Below are positions 15,146-23,081 of a stretch of DNA of 32,975 bases, one piece after another. Both the position numbers and the translations under genes were made by a program. Under the pieces are notes generated by a model that did not search any database, had not been told where the DNA came from, and worked only from the letters and a program-made list of their open reading frames with translations. The stretch comes from a virus: positions 1-32,975 of IMG/VR virus record IMGVR_UViG_3300015194_000009, one strand, 5' to 3'. Position 1 is the first letter of the stretch. The number at the start of each line of letters is the position of its first letter.

Positions 15146-15534
15146 GGGTAGGCGCGCCAGCTTAACTCGAAATGGCCCCAATCTTTAAAGTGAACCCAGT
15201 CTCCGCCCCAAACCACCGGAATATGCAGTTCGTGGCTGGCGGCCAGCACCGCGGCGGCGACGCCTGTGTAGGGGTGCGGGTCTGCACTGACCAGCTGACC
15301 GCGCGCGTCGAAGCAGGAAACGTCCACGGCGCAACCGTACCCACCTGCCCCCGCAAGGTGGCGGCTGTGCTGCGTCGTAGACGCGCCCTTCGCGACCAGG
15401 GCTGCTTCCTGGCTGGCCAGGCGGAGACCGGACGTTATGAGGAAGGGCTGTTTGGTCGCCCCGTAGGCGAAGGTCATGACCTTCACCAGATCGGGGTGGA
15501 CGCCTGCCAGGCTGTGAACGCTGCGCTGGTCCAC
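15142..15534 (-). CDS. M15 peptidase, probable endolysin
   Basis: This 130-aa enzyme matches phage M15 peptidases that cut peptidoglycan stem peptides at lysis. It starts with SVHSLAGVHPDLVKVM, the usual N-terminal LxxVHPdLv segment, then TSGLR, SRH (H59), AVDVS (D71) and WGGDWVHFKDWGHFEL with H121 as third zinc ligand. The spacing from H59 to D71 is longer than the usual SxHxxGxAxD by about five residues (a GAGGYG insertion). It has no signal peptide, so it needs a holin; a single-span membrane protein gene lies two genes upstream. GTG 15534 gives a 4-nt gap to the preceding stop. TTG 15558 is an alternative start that would overlap it. Confidence 0.87.
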   Translation of the reverse strand: MDQRSVHSLAGVHPDLVKVMTFAYGATKQPFLITSGLRLASQEAALVAKGASTTQHSRHLAGAGGYGCAVDVSCFDARGQLVSADPHPYTGVAAAVLAASHELHIPVVWGGDWVHFKDWGHFELSWRAYP

Positions 15535-15538
15535 CGGG

Positions 15539-15688
15539 TCAGGCGGTGCGCGGGCCAAGGGTGCGCGGCGTCTTCGCCACGCCCGACCGCGTCGGGTTCG
15601 TGTTCACCGAACCGCTGCCCGGGCGCATCGACGCATCGGAGCCGGCGGGGGAGCGGTTGGTCATGCCCTTGGGCTTCAGTTCGGCCAT
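15539..15688 (-). CDS. Small basic protein of unknown function (49 aa)
   Basis: This 49-codon gene was found from its ribosome-binding site: AAGGA (15697-15701 on the opposite strand) lies 8 nt before ATG 15688. The product is rich in serine, threonine, proline, arginine and lysine, probably unstructured, with no recognised family. It sits between the membrane protein and the M15 peptidase. Confidence 0.6.
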   Translation of the reverse strand: MAELKPKGMTNRSPAGSDASMRPGSGSVNTNPTRSGVAKTPRTLGPRTA

Positions 15689-15742
15689 GGCGGTGGTCCT
15701 TGTGCTGAGCCGAGCTTAGCGGCGCCCTAGCTGATGTGCAAG

Positions 15743-15928
15743 TCAGCCGATGTGGATGTTGGGAAACAGCCAGTGGGACAGGGCGTACACAAGCATGGCG
15801 CTGCCGATGCACCGCACCCACCACTTGATCTCTTTGCCTGTGCGCTCGCACTCCTTGACGTGAGAGTCCAAGTCGTAGCGCGTCTTCAGGATCGCGTCGT
15901 GCATGTCGCCTAAATCCGGTGCGCCCAC
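15743..15928 (-). CDS. Small membrane protein, candidate holin (61 aa)
   Basis: The 61-aa protein has a charged helical N-terminal half (DAILKTRYDLDSHVKECERT) and one membrane helix near the C-terminus (WWVRCIGSAMLVYALSHWLF, about residues 36-55). This layout resembles XhlA-type membrane proteins that take part in phage lysis. It lies close to the M15 endolysin gene. A perfect AGGAGG lies 6 nt before GTG 15928 and fixes the start. The other holin candidate in the window is the Pam3-gp28-like protein at the far end of the late block, so its exact role is open. Confidence 0.72.
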   Translation of the reverse strand: MGAPDLGDMHDAILKTRYDLDSHVKECERTGKEIKWWVRCIGSAMLVYALSHWLFPNIHIG

Positions 15929-15934
15929 GGCGGG

Positions 15935-15940
15935 CCTCCT
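15935..15940 (-). promoter_or_regulatory. Strong ribosome-binding site of the small membrane protein
   Basis: AGGAGG is 6 nt upstream of a GTG start and sets it. It is one of the strongest ribosome-binding sites in the late block. Confidence 0.8.
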
Positions 15941-15985
15941 AAACTGAACGCTGTCGTGAGCGGTGAAGGTTCTTACTATCGAGCG

Positions 15986-16096
15986 CTACGGCTGTCGCCT
16001 GCATTTGATCGTGCCGTACCCCGCCTCCGTCCCTGAGCTGAACGTGCCCTGTCCGACCAGATACACCGTGGTTGTGGACGACACGATGCCGGACAT
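15986..16096 (-). CDS. Possible tiny protein after the fibre gene (36 aa)
   Basis: A 36-codon frame begins at an ATG overlapping the stop of the third fibre-like gene (TGATG), the junction used by many real genes here. The product begins MSGIVSSTTTVYLVGQGTF and ends basic. I recognise no family. A plus-strand frame of 64 codons covers the same bases but runs antisense to the block. The remaining bases up to 15941 look like a short leader. Confidence 0.35.
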   Translation of the reverse strand: MSGIVSSTTTVYLVGQGTFSSGTEAGYGTIKCRRQP

Positions 16097-17517
16097 CAGT
16101 ACGCCTGAGCCTGGAACCCATACACGTCAGCCACCCCCGCGCCCGCGAGAACAGTGACCGTGCAGGTCGTGGTGGTGGAGGCGGTCTGTCGCGGCGCTAC
16201 CGCTGTGGTCCGGTCTTGCATAACGCAATCCCAGCCGTTCGGCGCGGTCGTGGCGAAGGTCAGGATCAGGGTTTGACCCGCCGTGCAGGTGGCGACCATC
16301 GTTCCGGCCGTGTTGCCCCCCACCTGTGTGCCGACGCTGGTGCAGGTTCCGGTCACGGTTGGAGCGGACCCCGTGGCGACGGTGGCGGGCACTTTTAGCG
16401 GCAGGGTTAAGGTGGAAAACCCGATCGTTGTATCAATTGTGAATTGATCCGACACGCCCAGAGCGGTCGAGTTACCAATCGCAAAGTGGTCGTTGATCGA
16501 GTTGTCTGCGCCCATGCACCATGTCGTGCCGCTGACGATGTTGGCGCAGAATTGCGGGTCGGAGCCAGAATTAGCGGAGCTTGTCTTCGCGACGAATTGA
16601 GCCGCACCGGTACCGGTGTTCTGGACCGTCATGTCCAGTTCGCCTTGGATGCTACCAGTAGCATAAAACGGAGTGATGGTGTAGTAACTGCCGGAGAGCG
16701 TGGGGAGTGTGATCGCATATACCGTCTGACCATTCGACATAGTGAGGATCGTCTCTTGGTGCACCGCACCACTGCCTGAGTATGGCGACGCTGCAAGGAT
16801 CGTCGGCCCCTCAAAGCTGAGGCGGTTCTGCGCGTCGTACCAGGGCATTTTTAGATAAGCGCTGCCCGCCGCGTTCAACTGCACATCATAAACGCCGTTC
16901 GTCCCGTGAACGATCTGCATACCGTTGTAGAGGTTGATCTGCTTGGTGGACCAATTCATGTCCATCATCGGCGTGTTCGACCAGTTCTGCCACGAGAACA
17001 GCGGAGCCGAGAACGACGTAGAAGCCGCAGTGGCCGAGCCATCTACCGGATAGATGCCGCTTTGGAGGCGGTGAATAACTCCATCCGTACCCTGAAATTG
17101 GAAGTGCATCTCCATCGAGGGGACACCGCCGCTGGGGCAGAATAAGTTCTCGATGGCCCAGTGAAGCGACGGCTCGGTGGACAGTTCTCGCCCGCCCCCC
17201 GAAGTGATGTTGTAACCCATCATCTGGACGATATCGGGGCGGGAGGAGCAAGGTGTGTTTGCACCCACGCCGTTGTAGTAGGTCAAGTTCCACTTAGCCG
17301 ACAACGCGTCCATCGCCGTAGTATCTACGGTCTTGCTGTTTCCACTTGCTGACTGGGTTTGGCGGAGAACGTTCGACCCGAGCGCACCCGTGAAGGTCGA
17401 GCCCGAGCCGCCGCCAGGGATCGACTGGGCGCTCAGCGGTCCCGCGAGGGTGACGAGCGCGCACACGCCCGCGAACAAGATCAAGGCCACAAGACGTATT
17501 TTCAGAGACCGGCTCAT
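16096..17517 (-). CDS. Fibre-like protein with Sec signal peptide (473 aa)
   Basis: Residues 1-30 form a classic signal peptide: basic MSRSLKIR, a long hydrophobic core, and the cleavage site LSA before QS. The mature part is rich in serine, threonine, glycine and asparagine and looks like an all-beta tail-fibre or receptor-binding protein. Its C-terminus has the LKVPATVATGSAPTVTGTC type of strand pattern seen in phage tail proteins. The mature part has eight cysteines, an even number that suits disulfide bonds in the periplasm. It is the last of three such genes after the nozzle gene. Its ATG overlaps the stop of the previous one. A virion role, an exported decoy or a cell-surface role are all possible. 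Confidence 0.78.
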   Translation of the reverse strand: MSRSLKIRLVALILFAGVCALVTLAGPLSAQSIPGGGSGSTFTGALGSNVLRQTQSASGNSKTVDTTAMDALSAKWNLTYYNGVGANTPCSSRPDIVQMMGYNITSGGGRELSTEPSLHWAIENLFCPSGGVPSMEMHFQFQGTDGVIHRLQSGIYPVDGSATAASTSFSAPLFSWQNWSNTPMMDMNWSTKQINLYNGMQIVHGTNGVYDVQLNAAGSAYLKMPWYDAQNRLSFEGPTILAASPYSGSGAVHQETILTMSNGQTVYAITLPTLSGSYYTITPFYATGSIQGELDMTVQNTGTGAAQFVAKTSSANSGSDPQFCANIVSGTTWCMGADNSINDHFAIGNSTALGVSDQFTIDTTIGFSTLTLPLKVPATVATGSAPTVTGTCTSVGTQVGGNTAGTMVATCTAGQTLILTFATTAPNGWDCVMQDRTTAVAPRQTASTTTTCTVTVLAGAGVADVYGFQAQAY

Positions 17518-18143
17518 TGGCTCGACACCACAAACTTGACCCCATCAGTCGTGATTGACGTGATGGCGATGTTGTCGGTCAGGACGAGGCCGCCCGGCGA
17601 CGCGCAGCTCACGCTGTTCCCCGCGGCGACCTGAAAGGCGTTGGACGTGGTGGCGGACCCGGTGGCGCCGAAGAACACGTACTCCGTCTCGCTGGACGTG
17701 TTCTGGAGCAAGCAGCCTTTGCGCGTGGCGCTGGACGCCAGGGCAGACTGGAACACCCCGTGCGTGGTGATCGTACCGCCCGCCTGCGTCGTCGTGGCCG
17801 TGGCGCCGATCACCGACAGGTTGCCCGACGTATCCACCTTGGCGACGGTGACGTTGCCGCCGGTGGCCCCTGTCGCCGTGCCACCGATGATAATGGGCGG
17901 GTTGGCATTGGCCGCGCCGGCGGCAGTGGGACCGTAGACCGCGCCGCCACCTCCCCCACCTGAAGCCGAGGTGCAGAGCTTGCCGGTCGTGTCCTGCGTG
18001 ATGTTGTAGGTGTTGCCGACGACCGGCGTATTCGGCGGTGTGCCGCACGCCGTCACGGTCTGTGCCTGCACCGTCTGCGCGAGCACTGGTGCGGCGAACA
18101 GCAGAGCCGCTAGGAAGCCAAGGAATGCAACGATGCGCTTCAT
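17514..18143 (-). CDS. Fibre-like protein with Sec signal peptide (209 aa)
   Basis: The first 22 residues are a signal peptide (MKRIVAFLGFLAALLFAAPV, cleavage at VLA before QT). The mature region has a glycine run, then AVYGPTAAGAANANPP and VAKVDTSGNLSVIG, a segment seen in many phage tail-fibre and prophage tail proteins. It ends with a beta-rich domain. Four cysteines occur in the mature part, consistent with disulfides. The stop overlaps the next ATG (ATGA). No enzymatic motif is seen. Confidence 0.78.
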   Translation of the reverse strand: MKRIVAFLGFLAALLFAAPVLAQTVQAQTVTACGTPPNTPVVGNTYNITQDTTGKLCTSASGGGGGGAVYGPTAAGAANANPPIIIGGTATGATGGNVTVAKVDTSGNLSVIGATATTTQAGGTITTHGVFQSALASSATRKGCLLQNTSSETEYVFFGATGSATTSNAFQVAAGNSVSCASPGGLVLTDNIAITSITTDGVKFVVSSQ

Positions 18144-18165
18144 GGCGCTGTCCCCGAAATGGTGA

Positions 18166-18194
18166 GGCGGAACGTAGCCGAAGCACGCTCCGCC
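18166..18194 (-). other. Strong hairpin between two fibre-like genes
   Basis: On the minus strand GGCGGAGCG pairs with CGTTCCGCC (one G-T wobble), and an inner GC-TTCG-GC closes the loop with a stable UUCG tetraloop. It lies in the 61-nt gap between the first and second fibre-like genes. No T-run follows, so it may act in mRNA processing or partial termination, not as a standard terminator. Confidence 0.6.
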
Positions 18195-18204
18195 GTCAAA
18201 GTTG

Positions 18205-19314
18205 TCAGTTGCTCACGACGACGACGTTGAGCATATCCGGGTCGGTCGCGCCGGAGCCGGAGCCCGCGTTGCTGATCTGGATATGGAAGTAGGCGTTATT
18301 CGTGTTGTTCGGCGAACCGACAATGCCCGAGACGACGGGGTTTGTCGCGGAGCAGGCCGTGCTGTTACAGGCCGCCGAAGCGGTGACTGCGGGCGTGCCT
18401 CCGAGAGCGGACGTGAACGCGATGGAGTAGTTCCCCGCGGAGATGCGCGTGCAGGACGAGACGTTGAAGCTGGCGGTCAGCGTGCAAGAGCCGCCGGTGC
18501 TGCCCTGGATCAGCGCCCACGCCTTGACGGGGCTGGCGGGAACCGCCGCCCATGTAGCATCGGCCTTCAGGAACTTGCCCGCAGCGGCGTCGCCAGCCGC
18601 CGGCGCTGGCACGAGCCCGCGCGTTCCGCCGGAGCCGCTGTCGCCCACCATGGTGGAGATGGCGACAGAGCTTGCCGAGGTAGCCCGGCCTTTGGCGTCG
18701 AAGGTGACCTGAGCGACGTTCAGTCCGTCGCCATAGGTAGACGCCGACACGCCGCTGTTGGCCAAGGTCAGGGCCGTGGCGACACTGGCCGACCCGTCCA
18801 CCGAACCTGAGCCGGTGGCGTCGCCCGTGAAGCTCAACGTCCGCGCCGTGGTCCACTTGGCCGCCGAGCCGGTGATGCTCGAGGACAGGAAGGCCAGGGT
18901 CTGCGTCGTCGAACCGTCGTAGTATTTCAGCAGACCCGATGCGCCCCACAGGTGACCGGTTATCGGGCTGGTCGGCGCCGTGCCGTTGGGGACAATGAAC
19001 GACGGCCCGCTCACGGTGGCCGCGGCGAAGCCCACAGGGCCCGTGAAGGTGTCCCCCGCCTTGTTGGCCGGCGTGAAGGTCAGGGCGGTCGTCACGTCGC
19101 CGCTGGTGAGCGTCACCGCCCCCGTGCGGGTGTTGAAGCTGGCCACCAGGCCGTTGGCGCAGGACAGCACGCTGTTGAAGTTCGACATCACCTGGTTGGC
19201 GTCGGCGGTCTGGCCGTTCGTCAGGGTGAAGGGATAAGCCGGGCAGGCAGCAAAGGCCGGCGCGGCAAACAGGCCGACCAGCAGCGCGGCGGCCAGGGCG
19301 AGGATCTTCTTCAT
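18205..19314 (-). CDS. Fibre-like protein with Sec signal peptide (369 aa)
   Basis: The N-terminus MKKILALAAALLVGLFAAPA, with cleavage at AFA, is a textbook signal peptide. The mature part starts with ACPAYPFTLTNGQTADANQV and has FNTRTGAVTLTSGDV, a motif very common in phage tail fibres, followed by repeated beta-rich units (TFTGPVGFAAATVSG, then VAQVTFDAKGRATSASSVA). Six cysteines lie in the mature part. ATG 19314 overlaps the nozzle stop (ATGA); a longer frame upstream would bury the signal peptide and is rejected. A fibre is expected just after the nozzle gene; a signal peptide on it is not, since tail fibres normally fold in the cytoplasm. Confidence 0.8.
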   Translation of the reverse strand: MKKILALAAALLVGLFAAPAFAACPAYPFTLTNGQTADANQVMSNFNSVLSCANGLVASFNTRTGAVTLTSGDVTTALTFTPANKAGDTFTGPVGFAAATVSGPSFIVPNGTAPTSPITGHLWGASGLLKYYDGSTTQTLAFLSSSITGSAAKWTTARTLSFTGDATGSGSVDGSASVATALTLANSGVSASTYGDGLNVAQVTFDAKGRATSASSVAISTMVGDSGSGGTRGLVPAPAAGDAAAGKFLKADATWAAVPASPVKAWALIQGSTGGSCTLTASFNVSSCTRISAGNYSIAFTSALGGTPAVTASAACNSTACSATNPVVSGIVGSPNNTNNAYFHIQISNAGSGSGATDPDMLNVVVVSN

Positions 19315-21161
19315 GGCAGCATATACCCCAAAGGCTGGTAGCGAAGGTGGACATTGCCGAGGGCGAAGCTCGCCACCGACGCGCCGCTGATCAGCAGCGA
19401 AGCCTGTTTGAATACCACGGGAAGCGGCCAAGCGACGCGCGTCAGCCGCAGATAGCCGGCGGCGGCGCCCCACACCGCGGAACCCCAGTTGAAGCCGCCC
19501 CACACCGTCGAGCCCGTTCCGCCGCCCGTCTGCGTCACGACCGCCAGCTGCGTCGATCCTTCGTCGAGCGCCTGGATCGTGATCACCTGGCCGCTGGGCG
19601 ACGCCACGACGTACTCAGTCTCGACGATCGCGTTCATCGCCATCTGCTCGTTGTCGGGCATGAGGCAAGTCTGAAACGACCACGACAGCGCAACGCCGTT
19701 CTCTGTGTATACAGACGCCGACGTAGGAACACAGGTCGACAACCACAGCTTGGCGTCCACGCCGACAGCCGCAGCTACGAAACCCGTAGACGCACCGTTG
19801 TAAGGCTGAATAAGAGTGGAGCCGAAAGTGTGCGGCCCGGTCCATATCTTCTGGTTAAAGTCGTACCAATACTCTTGGTAAGGCTGGTTGAGTGCCGCGT
19901 TGTTCCTCACCGTGATCCGTAATACGTTTTGGTTGAACGCCGCACACATGCGAGACGGATTGAGCGCGTTAAGGAAGGGCACGTTCACGCCGAGCCCATA
20001 GGCCCCGATGGGCTCGGATAGCGTGCCGCTGAACCCCAGGATGCGCACCCCGTCGACGGCCACGTAGGCAATGCCGAGCGGCGTAGCGCACAGGGTGTTG
20101 GGCGCGAAGGTCCCCACCGAACCGTTGACCACATTGGACGCAAGGTTGCCCGTCGCGGAGTCTCCGGTGATCTGGTAGAAGGCGCCCGCACCTTTGAAGG
20201 CCACCAGCGCTTCGATCACGCCGCCCGACACCTGGCTGGTCAGCGGCTCGCCCACCACGGCGGTGATGTCCTGGTTGTCGCCCAGCACAAGCGCCTGCGT
20301 GGCGTTGGTCACCTGTGTGGGGTTGAGGCTGTCGGAGAACACCAGGGCATTGGCCACGGCGTAGTAGGCTCGCCCGCTGAACCCGGCGACCGACTTCGGC
20401 ACGGCGGTCAGCGGGTTGCCGGTCGTGTTGCCCGCCCCCCACAACGGCGCCGCGGGTGTGCCGCCGGCCACGGTCAGGGCCACGCCTGCGGCGGTGGCGG
20501 TCGTCGCCTGCGACAGCGTGACCGACAACCCGCCCGGGGAGGCTATGGAGGCGATGGTCGTGCCTGCGGGAACACCCGCGCCGGTGACCGTCATACCGAC
20601 CGCCCAGCCCGCTTGCAGCACGTTGGTGGACAGGTTGTCGACCAGGGTGCTCGTGTGCGTGTTGCCGGTGACGGTGGTGGATGAGAAGGACGAAATGTCG
20701 ATCCACCCGAAGTACGCTCCGGCGCCGCCAGGGAAGCCGGGGTGCGTCACGATGATGCGGCTCTGCGTCACCGCCTCCATCTTGGGCGGGACCCAATCGC
20801 CGGTGAGGCTCTGCGTCGCGGGCAGGTTTGCGGACAGCTGGCCGCTGATCGCGATGAAGACGTTGTTGGCGATGTCGTAGCAGAAGGGCTGGTCCTTGCC
20901 CGCGAAGGCCGCCGAGGAGATCATGCCGTAGGCGCGCGTCCCGAGCACCAGGAGCGCCGTGACGCCCGCGGGGGTGGTGAAGCCCGCGAAGGTGGTCAGC
21001 GACGTGCTGGCGGGCCGCGCTACGAACACGTTGGGCGTCGACGGCGCGGGGACCAGGTTGGACAGCGAAGACATGGCGCCCAAGGGCACGTTGCTGCCGT
21101 CGAGCGCGTCGGACAACCCGATGGGGCGGAAGGTCAGGGGGACGCCCTTGCGGATCGCCAC
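19311..21161 (-). CDS. Tail nozzle / tail tube-like protein (616 aa)
   Basis: The 616-aa product follows the adaptor gene and precedes the fibre genes, the usual place of the nozzle or tail-tubular-B protein in podoviruses. It begins with VPLTFRPIGLSDALDGSNVP and LSNLVPAPSTPNVFVARPA and continues with beta-propeller-like strand repeats, as in gp12/P22 gp10-type tail proteins. No catalytic motif is seen. It starts at GTG 21161 with GGAGG 5 nt upstream, inside the last codons of the HNH-like gene. A patch at about 19670-19965 uses many AT-ending codons, unlike the rest of the gene. Confidence 0.75.
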   Translation of the reverse strand: MAIRKGVPLTFRPIGLSDALDGSNVPLGAMSSLSNLVPAPSTPNVFVARPASTSLTTFAGFTTPAGVTALLVLGTRAYGMISSAAFAGKDQPFCYDIANNVFIAISGQLSANLPATQSLTGDWVPPKMEAVTQSRIIVTHPGFPGGAGAYFGWIDISSFSSTTVTGNTHTSTLVDNLSTNVLQAGWAVGMTVTGAGVPAGTTIASIASPGGLSVTLSQATTATAAGVALTVAGGTPAAPLWGAGNTTGNPLTAVPKSVAGFSGRAYYAVANALVFSDSLNPTQVTNATQALVLGDNQDITAVVGEPLTSQVSGGVIEALVAFKGAGAFYQITGDSATGNLASNVVNGSVGTFAPNTLCATPLGIAYVAVDGVRILGFSGTLSEPIGAYGLGVNVPFLNALNPSRMCAAFNQNVLRITVRNNAALNQPYQEYWYDFNQKIWTGPHTFGSTLIQPYNGASTGFVAAAVGVDAKLWLSTCVPTSASVYTENGVALSWSFQTCLMPDNEQMAMNAIVETEYVVASPSGQVITIQALDEGSTQLAVVTQTGGGTGSTVWGGFNWGSAVWGAAAGYLRLTRVAWPLPVVFKQASLLISGASVASFALGNVHLRYQPLGYMLP

Positions 21162-21162
21162 G

Positions 21163-21723
21163 TCAGCCTCCAGTCTCGCGCTCTAGGTAAGCCAGAACGG
21201 CGCGCAACTCGTCCAGTGTGGCGTCACGCTTCAGCAGGTTCGCCCGGTTAGAGATCACACGAACGTTGCTGCGCACGTACCCGCGCTCAGGCACAAGACG
21301 ATCTAGAGACGGGGAGTTTGGGTTGAAGCCCGCTCGTCCTTCTCTCGCGACCAGCGGGAGGCCAAGCACCGGGCACAAAACAGGGGGCACTAAATCCGCG
21401 AGGACCAAATCGAACGGCAACCCCAAGCGCTTCGCCCGGCTCTGCGCATTCTTGAGCATATGGTAGCCTGGGTGTTTCCTGACCCAAGCGAGAGTGGCCG
21501 CTTGGGCTCTGTCGGGGTGGCGCGCTCGGTACCGCCGGCACGCCCCACGTAAGCGTTCCGGGTCTTCCTTTTGTAGCGCCGCGACGTGCGCCCTGGACTT
21601 CTCCCGCACGGCGTCCCGGTTTTCCGTCTTCCAACGAACGTTGTCCGCCCGGCGCTTAGTAGGGTCGACGGCGTACCGCGCCCTGCGTCGAGCGTTGCGG
21701 GCGTCCCTCTGCTCTTGATCCAC
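21163..21723 (-). CDS. HNH-like free-standing homing-type endonuclease (186 aa)
   Basis: The N-terminal 90 residues are very basic and helical (ARRRARYAVDPTKRRADNVR and similar units), probably DNA-binding. The C-terminal part has LCPVLGLPL, then SPSLDRLVPERGYVRSNVRV and ISNRANLLKRDAT, the signature of a phage endonuclease family related to HNH enzymes (SPSLDRIDP..GYV.GNV..IS.RAN). Such genes usually spread by cutting related phage genomes at their insertion site. GTG 21723 with AGGAG 7 nt upstream sets the start. The gene lies between the adaptor and nozzle genes, and its last codons supply the nozzle's ribosome-binding site. Codon use is more AT-ending than its neighbours. Confidence 0.8.
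   Translation of the reverse strand: MDQEQRDARNARRRARYAVDPTKRRADNVRWKTENRDAVREKSRAHVAALQKEDPERLRGACRRYRARHPDRAQAATLAWVRKHPGYHMLKNAQSRAKRLGLPFDLVLADLVPPVLCPVLGLPLVAREGRAGFNPNSPSLDRLVPERGYVRSNVRVISNRANLLKRDATLDELRAVLAYLERETGG
21167..21171 (-). promoter_or_regulatory. Nozzle ribosome-binding site inside the HNH-like gene
   Basis: GGAGG, 5 nt before GTG 21161, is part of the last codons (ETGG-stop) of the HNH-like gene, so the inserted gene carries or keeps the signal needed to translate the nozzle gene. Confidence 0.7.
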
Positions 21724-21743
21724 CCCTGCTCTCCTCGCGCTGT

Positions 21744-22499
21744 TCACGAGAGGTGTACCACGCCATGCGCTAGGGGCAACAAACAACATAGGAGGAACCC
21801 CCAGCCGATAGTCTTCGTATTCGGCAACCTATTGAAAGAACTACCGAATTGCCGACGGTCCAGGGTGACGTTGTAGGTGCGCGTCTCACCGTCGTCCTTC
21901 AGCACCAGGTACTTGCGCAGGATGTTCTCGGCTTCGGTCAGGAAGGCTGGGCCACGCTCGTCGTCGGCCAGCTGCATCAGCTCGCCGGCGAGGCGGGTCT
22001 TCAGGTAGTTGCTGTTCAGGAACCACGGCACCGTCGCGCTGCTCTCCGGGGTCGCGATGTCGGGCTGCTGCTTGAAGTAGCGCAGGGTCGCCACGTAGGC
22101 GCCGCTCGACGGCGGCCACACGTAAGCCTGCGGCGGGCTCACCGACATATCGACGGTGTACTGCGTCGGGTAGGAGTTGAAGCCCGGCGTCTGCACCAGG
22201 GCATCGTACTCAGACTGATCGACGGCGATCATGCGGTAAGGCACGCCGCTGATCGTGTAGAAGAACTCCGGTCCCTTGGCGCCCTGTTCGACGCGGAGGA
22301 AGTCGGCGGGGAAAGCGTAGGGCCCTGCCCCGCCACTCAGGGTGACAGTCGTGGACGCCCGGTTCACCTGGAAGTCGTAGTCCTGACAAAGCTCCTGAAG
22401 GATCATGTTCAGAAGCTGGCCGGCCTGCGACGTGAAGCCGGGCGCCTTGGCGATCTGACCGGCGAGCGTGACGAGTTGCGCGGCGGTCAGACCGGCCAT
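21744..22499 (-). CDS. Tail adaptor protein, SU10 type (251 aa)
   Basis: The protein resembles SU10-type phage head-tail adaptors: a helical N-terminus, the ILQELCQDYDFQVNRASTTV segment, then PYAFPADFLRVEQG, YPTQYTVD, a Y.P.P strand with LRYFKQQPDI, and a C-terminal LDRRQFGSSFNRLPNTKTIGW. In the family, to my recollection, the chain usually ends near this last GW. Here it continues with 18 extra hydrophobic residues (starting GFLLCC) that appear to come from the adjoining endonuclease insertion. The last codons before that junction are strongly AT-ending, unlike the rest of the gene. It forms the ring between portal and nozzle. The start is 1 nt after the preceding stop. Confidence 0.82.
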   Translation of the reverse strand: MAGLTAAQLVTLAGQIAKAPGFTSQAGQLLNMILQELCQDYDFQVNRASTTVTLSGGAGPYAFPADFLRVEQGAKGPEFFYTISGVPYRMIAVDQSEYDALVQTPGFNSYPTQYTVDMSVSPPQAYVWPPSSGAYVATLRYFKQQPDIATPESSATVPWFLNSNYLKTRLAGELMQLADDERGPAFLTEAENILRKYLVLKDDGETRTYNVTLDRRQFGSSFNRLPNTKTIGWGFLLCCLLPLAHGVVHLS

Positions 22500-22500
22500 A

Positions 22501-23079
22501 TCAGCCCCCGTTTTCGAACAGGGCCTTGCGGGCGGCGATCTTGCCGGTCAGCAGGGCGATCTGGTCTTCGTAGCGCTTGACCGAAATGGCCAGGTTCTGC
22601 TCCGCCAGGGCGGCTTCAGCGTCGGCCTTTTCGAGGTCGGCGGCGATGGTCGCCTTGTCGTGAGCGAGGCGGTCCACGTTGGCCTTGACGTGGCCGGTGG
22701 GCTCGTACTTGCCTGTACGGCCCGACTGTTGGGCCTTCTGCGCGCCCTCCTGGATGATGCGGGTCTGCTCGCCGTCGATCTCTTGCACCCGCACCTTGCG
22801 ACGCTGCTGCGCGGCGCCGTGGTCCGTGCGAACGCGAGACAGGTCTTCGGCGAACTGCGCCAGGGTCTGCTGGTGCTTCTCCAGTTCGTCCTGAAGCTCG
22901 GGCAGTTCGGCCTTGGCCTTCTGCCGCTCCGCGAGCGCCACCATACTGTCGACGACGGCGTTTTGCAGGTCAACCGGATCGTCACGCTCGACATAGGTTT
23001 GGAGCGTGATCTGGCGGTCGTTCCCCAGCGTGACGAGAAGGGAAATGCCGATGGCGGGGATCTTGGTTTGCGCTTCCAT
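22501..23079 (-). CDS. Coiled-coil structural protein (192 aa)
   Basis: After a short beta-rich start (TKIPAIGISLLVTLG and ITLQTYVERDDPVDLQNAVV), the protein is a long coiled coil from about residue 45: ALAERQKAKAELPELQDELE through the end, dense in alternating Glu/Lys/Arg and leucine. It has no recognised domain. Its position between a 167-aa protein and the adaptor in the head-tail part of the late block suggests a virion or assembly role. The ATG lies 2 nt after the stop of the preceding gene. Confidence 0.75.
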   Translation of the reverse strand: MEAQTKIPAIGISLLVTLGNDRQITLQTYVERDDPVDLQNAVVDSMVALAERQKAKAELPELQDELEKHQQTLAQFAEDLSRVRTDHGAAQQRRKVRVQEIDGEQTRIIQEGAQKAQQSGRTGKYEPTGHVKANVDRLAHDKATIAADLEKADAEAALAEQNLAISVKRYEDQIALLTGKIAARKALFENGG

Positions 23080-23081
23080 GA

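Noticed and set aside
15963-16157. Plus-strand 64-codon frame near the fibre gene end
   Set aside because: It is antisense to the late block, overlaps the fibre gene, and has no good ribosome-binding site; the short minus-strand frame with a TGATG junction is slightly more likely.
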